A stretch of DNA of 45,683 bases from assembly GCF_944388875.1 (NCBI RefSeq), contig NZ_CALXKQ010000021.1:1-45683 (forward strand), read 5' to 3'. Source of the stretch: an uncultured Brachyspira sp. (lineage in GTDB: Bacteria; Spirochaetota; Brachyspiria; Brachyspirales; Brachyspiraceae). Below the pieces are notes generated by a model. The model worked only from the letters and a program-made list of their open reading frames with translations. It did no database searches and had not been told where the DNA came from. Below, piece after piece: positions 8,488 to 15,563 of the stretch. Made by a program: the position numbers and the translations under genes. The number at the start of each line of letters is the position of its first letter. The stretch's first letter is position 1.

Positions 8488-9984
8488 ATGGATTTTACCA
8501 TACCTTATGAAAGTGAAATAGATGAAAAAGATAAAAACATAATAGATAAATGCATATTAAACAATATAAAAGAATACGGACATAATTCGGCAAAATTAAC
8601 TGAGCTTACTATAGAGGCTGTATCATCTTTAAGTGCAGGAATGTCAAGAACCGAGTTCCTAGCAAAACAAGGATTCTTAAAAAATATATTTAATTCTATA
8701 ACTGGGCAAAATAGAAAAATAAGAGGCGAAATTGATTACAATTATGCAATAGTAAAAAATGCATCTCTAAAAATGATAGATTATTTAGCCAAACAAAATA
8801 AAATAACTTATGAAGGTTTAATATATATTAATAACAAATTAAATACTATAGAAAAAAATATTGAAGAAGAACTTATAAAGATATGCGTAAATGTAAGAGA
8901 ATCTTTTAATTATATACTAAATAAAATAAATAATGAATCCAACAGAATAGACTCTTTAGAGAAAAAAATACAATTATTAGAATTTAAAGCATCGGCAAGC
9001 ATACTTGAATTTGATGGAATAAAATATTCTGATATGGACAGCATAGAAAAAATTATATGTTTAAGCAATGATCTATTTTCTAAAATATGCTGTACAAATA
9101 CTAATGAAAATGCAATATCAAAAGAACATATTTTTATGATAAAAGCAATACTTACAGATTTCAATGTAAATATAAAAGAAAGTACAAAAATAATAGATAT
9201 ATATAAAAAATTAATAGAAAAACCAATTTTCATAAATAAACTGTTAGAAAATACAATTGATAATAAAATACCTCAATACATAATACCTATATTAAGCGGT
9301 GTAAGAAAAATACAGAAGTTAGATAATGAGGAAAAATATATAACAGACTCCATACTAAAAATGATAAAAAAACATAATATAATTGATATAAAATTAAATT
9401 TGATAAATGAATATGGAATAAATGTATCTAATTTTAATTATAATTCAGAAATAAATAATTATGAACTTATTATACTAATAATGAATGAATTAAAAATGAT
9501 GTCTAAAAAAACAAAACTTCCTATAAGCAATGTTATAATTAATATTGATGACAGGATTGAATTAGCTGATAAATATGTAAAAGATAAAAAATACAAAAAA
9601 GCTATAATAGAATGCGATATGATACTCTCTAAAGAAAAAGAAAATAAAAAAGCACATGAAATAAAAATAGAATGCATGTATAGAATATTAATAAATGAAA
9701 CAAAAAAATATGAAATTCCTATATGTTATAAGGAAATAGCAAAAATATATTTGATAAGAAAGGATTATGAAAATACATTAAAATACCTAAATAAATATTT
9801 TGATTCATTTTCATCAAATAAGGAAATATATAAATACAAGCAAAAGTTAAAGGATCAATATAAAAAGATAAGACAATATAAAGAAAAAATAGAAAAGAAG
9901 TTAGAAAAAACATCTGATAAAAATAAGAGAGAATATTTAGAGTTCATAAACGATTTTTGGGGAGTATATTTAAGTAAAATATAG
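8488..9984 (+). CDS. uncharacterised coiled-coil/TPR-like protein, partner of patatin-like lipase
   Basis: I do not recognise a characterised family. The 498-residue protein has no signal peptide or membrane span. Residues about 35-95 hold a basic, glycine-containing segment with FLAKQGFLKNIFNSITGQNRK in the middle (the run is 21 residues, so only its ends are cited: FLAKQG and ITGQNRK). Residues about 95-165 are predicted helical and coiled-coil. Residues about 350-455 look like degenerate TPR units (LADKYVKDKKYKKAIIECD, AKIYLIRKDYENTLKYL). The end is a lysine-rich coiled coil. The stop is 13 bases from the patatin start, so the pair is co-transcribed. Effector-plus-large-partner layout next to other defence-type genes suggests a sensor or scaffold that controls the lipase. 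That role is inference. Confidence 0.6.
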   Translation: MDFTIPYESEIDEKDKNIIDKCILNNIKEYGHNSAKLTELTIEAVSSLSAGMSRTEFLAKQGFLKNIFNSITGQNRKIRGEIDYNYAIVKNASLKMIDYLAKQNKITYEGLIYINNKLNTIEKNIEEELIKICVNVRESFNYILNKINNESNRIDSLEKKIQLLEFKASASILEFDGIKYSDMDSIEKIICLSNDLFSKICCTNTNENAISKEHIFMIKAILTDFNVNIKESTKIIDIYKKLIEKPIFINKLLENTIDNKIPQYIIPILSGVRKIQKLDNEEKYITDSILKMIKKHNIIDIKLNLINEYGINVSNFNYNSEINNYELIILIMNELKMMSKKTKLPISNVIINIDDRIELADKYVKDKKYKKAIIECDMILSKEKENKKAHEIKIECMYRILINETKKYEIPICYKEIAKIYLIRKDYENTLKYLNKYFDSFSSNKEIYKYKQKLKDQYKKIRQYKEKIEKKLEKTSDKNKREYLEFINDFWGVYLSKI

Positions 9985-9997
9985 GAGAATTATATTT

Positions 9998-10897
9998 ATG
10001 AAAAAGATAGGATTAGTATTAGGAGGCGGAGGCGGACTTGGAAGCTATCAAATAGGTGTTTGGAAAGCATTAAAAGAATATAGAGTTGATGAAATGATAA
10101 CTGCAATTTCAGGAGCTTCTGTTGGTGTTCTTAATGCATGCTTAATAGCACAAAATAATTATGAGATAGCAGAGTATATTTGGACTAATGAAATTGAAGA
10201 TAAGATACTTTCAAAAAAGAAGATAGACAAAAACAATAATTTTATATCTTCTCATGGTATATTTACAAGAGAGGGCTTAATAGAAATAATTGAAAAGTAT
10301 TTGAATATTGATATTGTATCGAATTATGAATATCCAATATATGCTGCTGCTGTAAATTTAAAAAAAATAGATATTGAATATTTTAAATTGAATGGAAAAA
10401 GTCATAAGGAAATAAAAGAAATTATGATGGCTACAAGTGCAATACCATTAATATTTGGAAGACAAAATATAGGCGGTGTAAATTATATAGACGGAGGGGT
10501 TGAAATACTAAATGGAAATAATTTGCCTATAACACCTTTATATAATGAAGACTGTGATGAAATAATAGTTATAAATTTATATAAAGATGCTGCTATAGAA
10601 AAAAATAAAAATTTCAAAGTTTATGAAATAATACCAAGCAAAGATATAGGCGATTTTTTTACTGGTGCTATGGATTTTTCTCTTGAAGGAGCTAGAATGC
10701 GTCTTGAAGAAGGATACAATGATGCAAAGAATCTATTAGAAAGAATATCAAAAATGGGAAAAAATCACATAGAAATAATGGAAAGCAGCAGCAGAATGTA
10801 TGAAGATGAAATTAATAATCAAATAATAAATAAACAATTAAAACATAAATTGCATGATGCCATTGATAATCTTAGAATAAATGATGATGAAAAATAA
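9998..10897 (+). CDS. patatin-like phospholipase
   Basis: A 299-residue serine acyl hydrolase of the patatin family, expected to cleave membrane phospholipid acyl chains. The catalytic apparatus is complete: glycine-rich oxyanion loop GGGGGLGSYQ (9-18), nucleophile elbow GASVG with Ser41, and the DGG motif with Asp165 of the Ser-Asp dyad. There is no signal peptide, so it acts from the cytoplasmic side. GGAG precedes the ATG. The 13-base gap to the upstream 498-residue protein indicates an operon. Patatins serve as membrane-damaging effectors in some anti-phage systems (for example CapV of CBASS), but no nucleotide cyclase is nearby, so this is not a recognised CBASS. A housekeeping lipid role (RssA-like) remains possible. 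Confidence 0.88.
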   Translation: MKKIGLVLGGGGGLGSYQIGVWKALKEYRVDEMITAISGASVGVLNACLIAQNNYEIAEYIWTNEIEDKILSKKKIDKNNNFISSHGIFTREGLIEIIEKYLNIDIVSNYEYPIYAAAVNLKKIDIEYFKLNGKSHKEIKEIMMATSAIPLIFGRQNIGGVNYIDGGVEILNGNNLPITPLYNEDCDEIIVINLYKDAAIEKNKNFKVYEIIPSKDIGDFFTGAMDFSLEGARMRLEEGYNDAKNLLERISKMGKNHIEIMESSSRMYEDEINNQIINKQLKHKLHDAIDNLRINDDEK

Positions 10898-10899
10898 AT

Positions 10900-10939
10900 T
10901 ATATATTAAATATTTATACTTCTAATTATTTAATATATA
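10900..10939. terminator. AT-rich bidirectional hairpin between convergent genes
   Basis: TATATATTAAATA (10900-10912) pairs with TATTTAATATATA (10927-10939), a 13-bp perfect stem with a 14-base loop, between the patatin stop and the end of the convergent DUF3226 gene. It probably ends transcription from both sides. It is all A-T, so the strength is uncertain. Confidence 0.5.
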
Positions 10940-11563
10940 TATAAATTGTTTTAATTCATCTAAAACATTATTATCAAAATCCCATATATCTTTTTTCATA
11001 GCAGATTCAAAACTGCAGTATTTACTAGCCTGTTTCTGTTCTGATTTACTGCATGTATCAAATCTAATATAATTATTTATATAAAACTTATCAAAATCTT
11101 TGCTGCTTATATCTTTTCCACTATTTTTTAAGCATTCTCTCCAACTCTCCAAACAATCAGCAAAAACAGAATCGGATTTTTTTATTGATTTTAATACAGT
11201 TTCTAATTCTCCATATCCGTTTACATTCATAATATAACATACAAAATAAACATCAAGTTCAGAAGATTTTTCTAACTTATTTATTTCAGTAAGTTTTACA
11301 TCATCGCATACTGTTTTTATGGCATCATTTATAAATTCGATTCTCTTATTTATACCCTCTTTATCAGCATCTAAAATAACTCCTATTCTATCATATTTGT
11401 CAAATTTTATTTCTTCAAGTTTTTTATTAAGATTATTAATGCCTTCTAAACATTCAAATTGGCAAATACATTGAACGTTTACATTATTAATATTAGAATA
11501 TTCTATTAATCTTTCTATAAAAAATTTATCATTATTGCTTTCAACTATTATTAAATTATTCAC
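10922..11563 (-). CDS. DUF3226 (TOPRIM-fold) protein paired with AAA ATPase
   Basis: A protein of about 213 residues with the features of DUF3226/TOPRIM-like proteins: an N-terminal strand with a conserved Glu (LIIVESNNDKFF, Glu8), the DxD-type motif GVILDADKEG (Asp65, Asp67), and a later GYGELE element typical of DUF3226. TOPRIM folds bind metal and cut or rejoin nucleic acid phosphodiesters. I place the start at GTG 11563 because GGAGAG lies 7 bases before it and it overlaps the ATPase stop by 8 bases, the usual coupling arrangement. An ATG 15 bases upstream (11578) and a longer frame to 11593 are alternatives. ATPase plus TOPRIM pairing resembles the PARIS (AriA/AriB) and OLD/Gabija defence designs, so a nuclease-effector role is inferred. 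Confidence 0.7.
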   Translation of the reverse strand: MNNLIIVESNNDKFFIERLIEYSNINNVNVQCICQFECLEGINNLNKKLEEIKFDKYDRIGVILDADKEGINKRIEFINDAIKTVCDDVKLTEINKLEKSSELDVYFVCYIMNVNGYGELETVLKSIKKSDSVFADCLESWRECLKNSGKDISSKDFDKFYINNYIRFDTCSKSEQKQASKYCSFESAMKKDIWDFDNNVLDELKQFIYILNN

Positions 11564-12605
11564 CTCTAAACTCTCCATTATTAAGAAGAGCATATTCTAA
11601 CTGCTCATTATCTCTATCTTTTATATTGATAAGTCCTGTTTTTTGATTTTTATAGAATTCTAAATATGATCCTTCATTATCTTTATTTTCCTTATTAAAA
11701 GCCTCTATGCATTCTTTTGAATGAGTAGCAGCAAATATCTGACAATTAGCCTCTTTAGATATATCAAAAATCAATTTCCATAACTTAGGATAATTTGTAT
11801 AATGTATTCCATTTTCTATTTCATCAATAAATAAATATCCGTCCTTACTAGCCCATATTGCACAAATGATTGCAATATATCTATTAATACCTTCACCAAA
11901 TGAAGATAATAAAATAGGCTGTTCTCTATCTCTCAATTTTAATTTCAATACTATGTCATTTCTATTTGTAACTATTTGTTTGAATCCAATAATATTATTA
12001 TCAAATATTTGTAAAGATTTATCAAGATAATCTTCTTTAGATAAATTAACAAGATTACCATAAAAAATAGCTATATCTCTTTCACTCATTTTTGATGTAT
12101 GGACAAAATTTGAAATATATTCAGAATTCTCTGTTATTATTCTATAGTTTCTTCTAATAAAATAATTTAAAGATATTTTTTCATTTTTTCCATTTACAGA
12201 TGATATAAAATATGAATTATATTTTTTACTATCTTTAAATTCATCATCTAATTCTTCTAAAAAAGATTCTTCTTTTATAATATGGTTATTATTATTTATA
12301 TGTTCAATTTTTATATTATTAATATTTGACATAATATTAAAATATACAAAATCATTATAAAAAAAATCAATTTCAAAATTATCATATAATGAATTTTGTC
12401 TATTTTTAATTATTTCTCTTAGTTTATACATAAAAGAAATAGTAGTATCCGAACAAACAGTAAGATCAATACCCTCCATAAAAGAAGTTTTTCCTACATT
12501 ATTCTGCCCGCCTATCAAATTTACTCTTTTAAAACCATCAAATTCTAACTTTTTAAAACATTTAAAATTTTCAAAAGATATATTTTTAACAAAATGATTT
12601 TCCAT
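11556..12605 (-). CDS. AAA family ATPase (AAA15/OLD-type, SMC-like)
   Basis: A 349-residue ABC/SMC-like ATPase of the AAA15/AAA21 type. The N-terminus reads ISFENFKCFKKLEF, followed by Walker A GQNNVGKTS (33-41, Lys39). A long insert (about 50-220) would form the helical arm. The signature-like LLSSFGEGINR follows, then Walker B LFIDE (258-262, catalytic Glu262) and the switch AATHSKE (His295). Such ATPases are the sensing or regulatory subunits of OLD, PARIS and related two-gene anti-phage modules. The stop overlaps the start of the DUF3226 gene by 8 bases, so the two are translationally coupled. It is the intact product of the minus-strand block that begins with the R-M remnant. Confidence 0.85.
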   Translation of the reverse strand: MENHFVKNISFENFKCFKKLEFDGFKRVNLIGGQNNVGKTSFMEGIDLTVCSDTTISFMYKLREIIKNRQNSLYDNFEIDFFYNDFVYFNIMSNINNIKIEHINNNNHIIKEESFLEELDDEFKDSKKYNSYFISSVNGKNEKISLNYFIRRNYRIITENSEYISNFVHTSKMSERDIAIFYGNLVNLSKEDYLDKSLQIFDNNIIGFKQIVTNRNDIVLKLKLRDREQPILLSSFGEGINRYIAIICAIWASKDGYLFIDEIENGIHYTNYPKLWKLIFDISKEANCQIFAATHSKECIEAFNKENKDNEGSYLEFYKNQKTGLINIKDRDNEQLEYALLNNGEFRGE

Positions 12606-12646
12606 TACTGCCTCTTAATATTAAAAATATCATTATTAATAATATA

Positions 12647-13227
12647 CTAATTATTATATTTTTGCAATAAAATTAAATCTTTAATATCATCATAATAAAC
12701 ATTTTCAAGCTTTTTTATGAAATCTTTATTTTTCTTGCAATAAACTTTATCATTTTTCAATTCTATATAAACCTCTTTTATATCAAAAGTTTCTAACATT
12801 GACTGAAGTTTCTTTTTATAATTTCTGCTTTTACATTTATTATAAAATTTTAAAATACTTTTTGTATGTTTGAAAGAATCAGCATTTTCAAAAATATATT
12901 AAAAGTATTTAACATTATCAATATTCCAAAAAATTAAATCACCATTAAAATATTTTGTATTACTAAACATCTCACGCATATCATTGACTTTATACACATT
13001 CCAAGAACTTAAATCAGCATTGAAATACTCAGCATTTTTGAACATGCATCTCATATCAGTTACATTTGATACATTCCCAATTTCTATACCATCAAAATTT
13101 TTTCTTTTACTATTTTCAAATAAATATGACAATCAATTATATATCTAGTATCTATATCAGAAAGATTTATATTTTCATATTTAACATGATAAAATAATCC
13201 GAATTTATATTTAGGCTTGTATTTCAT
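12647..13227 (-). pseudogene. broken DUF285 (BspA-type leucine-rich-like repeat) gene
   Basis: An ATG at 13227 opens MKYKPKYKFGLFYH, a start typical of small DUF285 proteins. After IIDC the frame must shift by one base near 13130 to continue as SYLFENSKRKNFDGIEIGNV. The DUF285 repeats follow: NVSNVTDMRCMFKNAEYFN, SWNVYKVNDMREMFSNTKYFN and FWNIDNVKYF. An in-frame TAA at 12901-12899 then interrupts the next repeat (YIFENADSFKH), which continues to TAG at 12647. At least two lesions therefore disable the gene. Only the middle part (12899-13132) forms an uninterrupted frame, with a TTG as its nearest start. DUF285 proteins are often surface-exposed or cytoplasmic repeat proteins of unknown role. 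The gene sits 5 bases from the methyltransferase stop. Confidence 0.75.
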
Positions 13228-13232
13228 TAGAT

Positions 13233-14450
13233 TTATACCTTATCAATAATTTTTATTGGAAGCAGTCTTTCCAATTCTGTCTTTGATATTTGAGTGTTTC
13301 CAGTTATAAGGCTTAATACCTTTATATTATTTTTATCATTTAATGCATTATAAATATACTCTAATGAATAGTTTTTATCATAATTATTTAGAGGATATAT
13401 TATGTTAACATGATTCTCACATACAAACTCTTTCTCATTTACTATAGCTGCTTTTATATTAATATTTTTATTAGAGCCTGTTATTCTATTAACAGCTATT
13501 ACTCTATTTCTTATAATTAAGTCTTTAGAAATATTTTTTATATACTGAAGTTTTCTTTTATTAGGTATAACTATTTTTCCATCAACTATATTAGAAGAAT
13601 ATATTAAAGGTATAGAATTATTTTTATCATCTGTAAGATTCTCTTTATAATTATTCCAAGCAATACTTCCAGTTTTCACCTCATACCCTATTTCATTTAA
13701 ACTCAATGTATCTTTATAAGCCTTATTCAAAAAAGATTTATCCTCTGTAAATATTGTAATTCCATTTTTAGAAAATATATATTTTTTTTGTTTATGATTA
13801 TTTGTTTTTTTTAGTATTAAAAGCATAACCTTTTGATTAGCCATATAAAAATTGTCAGAGCCTTCTACAATATGCAGATATTCTATACTGCTGTTATTTA
13901 TTATATATTCTCTTAACTTTTTAAAAAAAGCACCGTTATTCATTGAAGGAGGAACAACATAGGCCAAATATCCTCCATCTTCTAAAAGCTCCAAACCTAT
14001 TTTTATAAATATAGAAAATATGTTAACTCTTCCGCTTATTATATCAGAATGCTTTTTCTTTAAATCTTTATCTGGTTTAAACTCAAAATAAGGAGGATTG
14101 CCTATAACATAATCATATTTAGTATTTGTATATATCTTCAAAGTATCAATGCATTCTATATTTGCATTACTCACAAGTTCTTTTGCTATAGTTGCTAAAC
14201 TATCATCAATTTCAAATCCGTAAAGACTAGGATTATTAAAATATTCATTGCATGATAAAAGAAACTCTCCGCTTCCGCATGCTGGATCAAGTATTGTAAC
14301 ATTATCTTTATTCTCAGAAATGGAAACTAATTTTGATAGTAATAAATCTCTTATATTTTTAGGCGTGAAGTACTGCCCTAGCCTCTTTCTCTTTTCTATA
14401 TCAGTATTTTTAAGATAATCAATACTTTCTTTAGTATAGTTTTCTAACAT
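13233..14450 (-). CDS. N6-adenine DNA methyltransferase (TaqI/Eco57I-like, gamma class)
   Basis: Transfers a methyl group from S-adenosylmethionine to adenine N6 in a specific DNA sequence. The 405-residue protein starts with the typical RLGQYFTP (motif X region), then motif I DPACGSGEF (SAM binding), motif II with an acidic residue in LYGFEIDD, and the catalytic motif IV NPPY. A C-terminal target-recognition region follows (about 230-400). Length and order fit an M subunit of a type II system. The upstream partner gene at 14490-14891 reads as a decayed restriction endonuclease, so this enzyme probably now acts as an orphan methyltransferase and may mark the chromosome or protect against an incoming R-M system. 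The target sequence cannot be read from the gene. Confidence 0.9.
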   Translation of the reverse strand: MLENYTKESIDYLKNTDIEKRKRLGQYFTPKNIRDLLLSKLVSISENKDNVTILDPACGSGEFLLSCNEYFNNPSLYGFEIDDSLATIAKELVSNANIECIDTLKIYTNTKYDYVIGNPPYFEFKPDKDLKKKHSDIISGRVNIFSIFIKIGLELLEDGGYLAYVVPPSMNNGAFFKKLREYIINNSSIEYLHIVEGSDNFYMANQKVMLLILKKTNNHKQKKYIFSKNGITIFTEDKSFLNKAYKDTLSLNEIGYEVKTGSIAWNNYKENLTDDKNNSIPLIYSSNIVDGKIVIPNKRKLQYIKNISKDLIIRNRVIAVNRITGSNKNINIKAAIVNEKEFVCENHVNIIYPLNNYDKNYSLEYIYNALNDKNNIKVLSLITGNTQISKTELERLLPIKIIDKV

Positions 14451-14489
14451 ATATAATTCTCTTAATATAAACCACTATTATATTTTCTT

Positions 14490-14891
14490 TTATTTTATCT
14501 TTAAAAAAATAATCAACACACTATATATAACATCCCTGCCAATAAAAAATATAATATCAGAAAGTCCATAAAAAACTATTGATGTATTTTATTTCTATAG
14601 ATATAATCCTTTTATATATAAATAATAAAAAATCTGTAAATTCCTAAATACACCACGGCTGACATACAAAACAATTTTCCATGTTTTTATATTCTAAATC
14701 ATAAATATTATCAATAAAAATATCATTCTTATTATGCAAAATATTTTTTTGACTGATAAAAATATATCATTTATATCTTCAGGCATTATTCTATTAAAGC
14801 CATGACGCTTTAAAGAACTTTCAAATCTATCCGCAATTTCGCTTCCTTTCTTACTTTTTAATATGCTATTCTTTATTTTTTGAATATCCAT
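14490..14891 (-). pseudogene. decayed type II restriction endonuclease remnant
   Basis: The ATG at 14891 opens a 65-codon frame, but homology-like sequence continues only after frame changes. Read through one base lost in the A7 run (14744-14750), the protein goes on NILHNKNDIFIDN and then NMENCFVCQPW. An in-frame TAG (14646-14644) follows, then EFTDFLLF and IISIEIKYI. After another break near 14562 comes VFYGLSDIIFFIGRDVI. TD-FLL followed by IEIK matches a PD-(D/E)XK nuclease core, and QPW before it and the final IIFFIGRDVI are typical of type II restriction enzymes. The stretch normally found between the nuclease core and the end seems deleted. Its place directly upstream of an intact methyltransferase on the same strand supports the call. 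Confidence 0.6.
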
Positions 14892-15017
14892 AGAAATTTC
14901 ACTAGCATCAGCCTAATATATACAAAAAATTAAATATTTTCAAGTATAATATGGCAACTATCAAAAAATAATAATTATTTATTTATTATAAAAATAAAAA
15001 ATAAATCATATTTTTAC

Positions 15018-15045
15018 TTGACTAACTATATATTTTTTATATAAT
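15018..15045 (+). promoter_or_regulatory. promoter of the thioredoxin gene
   Basis: TTGACT (15018-15023), a 16-base spacer and TATAAT (15040-15045), 33 bases before the ATG at 15079. A TGGAG ribosome site precedes the ATG. The rest of 14892-15017 is featureless AT-rich DNA. Confidence 0.7.
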
Positions 15046-15078
15046 GTATAATATAAAATACATATATGGAGTTTTATA

Positions 15079-15396
15079 ATGCAAGAATTAGATAAAGATA
15101 ATTTTGATGAAAAAGTAATAAATTCAAAAGAATTATGCTTAGTTGACTATTTTGGAGATACTTGTGAACCTTGTAAAGCATTAATGCCTCATGTTCATGA
15201 GTTATCTAAAGACTATGAAGGCAAAGTTCCATTCTATTCTTTTAACACTTCTAAAGCTAGAAGATTAGCTATTCGTGAAAAAATCTTAGGTCTTCCAACT
15301 ATCGCTATCTATAAAGATGGTGCTAAAGTTAAAGAAGTTACTAAAGAAGAAGCTACTATTGAAAACATTAAAGCTATGGTAGACAGCATGCTATAA
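15079..15396 (+). CDS. trxA: thioredoxin-like protein with CEPC active site
   Basis: A 105-residue single-domain thioredoxin fold protein, cytoplasmic (no signal peptide). The redox-active motif is CEPC in the context [14 protein letters not shown], in place of the classic WCGPC: the Trp is Thr and the Gly is Glu. The cis-proline motif [12 protein letters not shown] is present. Variant active sites of this kind occur in thioredoxins of amino-acid-reducing anaerobes, but no reductase gene is nearby. The gene is monocistronic, with a strong promoter and a clear terminator. Its codon use is richer in optimal-looking codons than its neighbours, which suggests high expression. Confidence 0.88.
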   Translation: MQELDKDNFDEKVINSKELCLVDYFGDTCEPCKALMPHVHELSKDYEGKVPFYSFNTSKARRLAIREKILGLPTIAIYKDGAKVKEVTKEEATIENIKAMVDSML

Positions 15397-15413
15397 TTTA
15401 AGTAATTTTTATT

Positions 15414-15442
15414 AAAAGGGGCTTTATATAAGTCCCTTTTTT
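15414..15442 (+). terminator. rho-independent terminator of the thioredoxin gene
   Basis: AAAAGGGGCTT pairs with AAGTCCCTTTT (one G-U pair) and is followed by a T-run, 18 bases after the stop codon. Confidence 0.85.
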
Positions 15443-15501
15443 ATTATTCATTAAAATTTATTAATTAAACTATCTTATCTAAACTTACTAATCAAAATAT
15501 A

Positions 15502-15530
15502 TTGACTGTTCAGTTTATTAAATATATAAT
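15502..15530 (+). promoter_or_regulatory. promoter of the GH10-like lipoprotein gene
   Basis: TTGACT (15502-15507), a 17-base spacer and a perfect TATAAT (15525-15530), 33 bases before the ATG at 15564. Confidence 0.65.
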
Positions 15531-15563
15531 CTTAAAGCAATTAATAATAAGCAAAGAAAAATT

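Noticed and set aside
9998-10897. Patatin as part of a CBASS system
   Set aside because: No CD-NTase, HORMA/TRIP13 or Cap2/Cap3 gene lies nearby.
10922-12605. ATPase-TOPRIM pair as a canonical PARIS system
   Set aside because: The partner fits DUF3226 (GELE, short N-terminal TOPRIM) better than the DUF4435 of AriB, so only a relationship in design is claimed.
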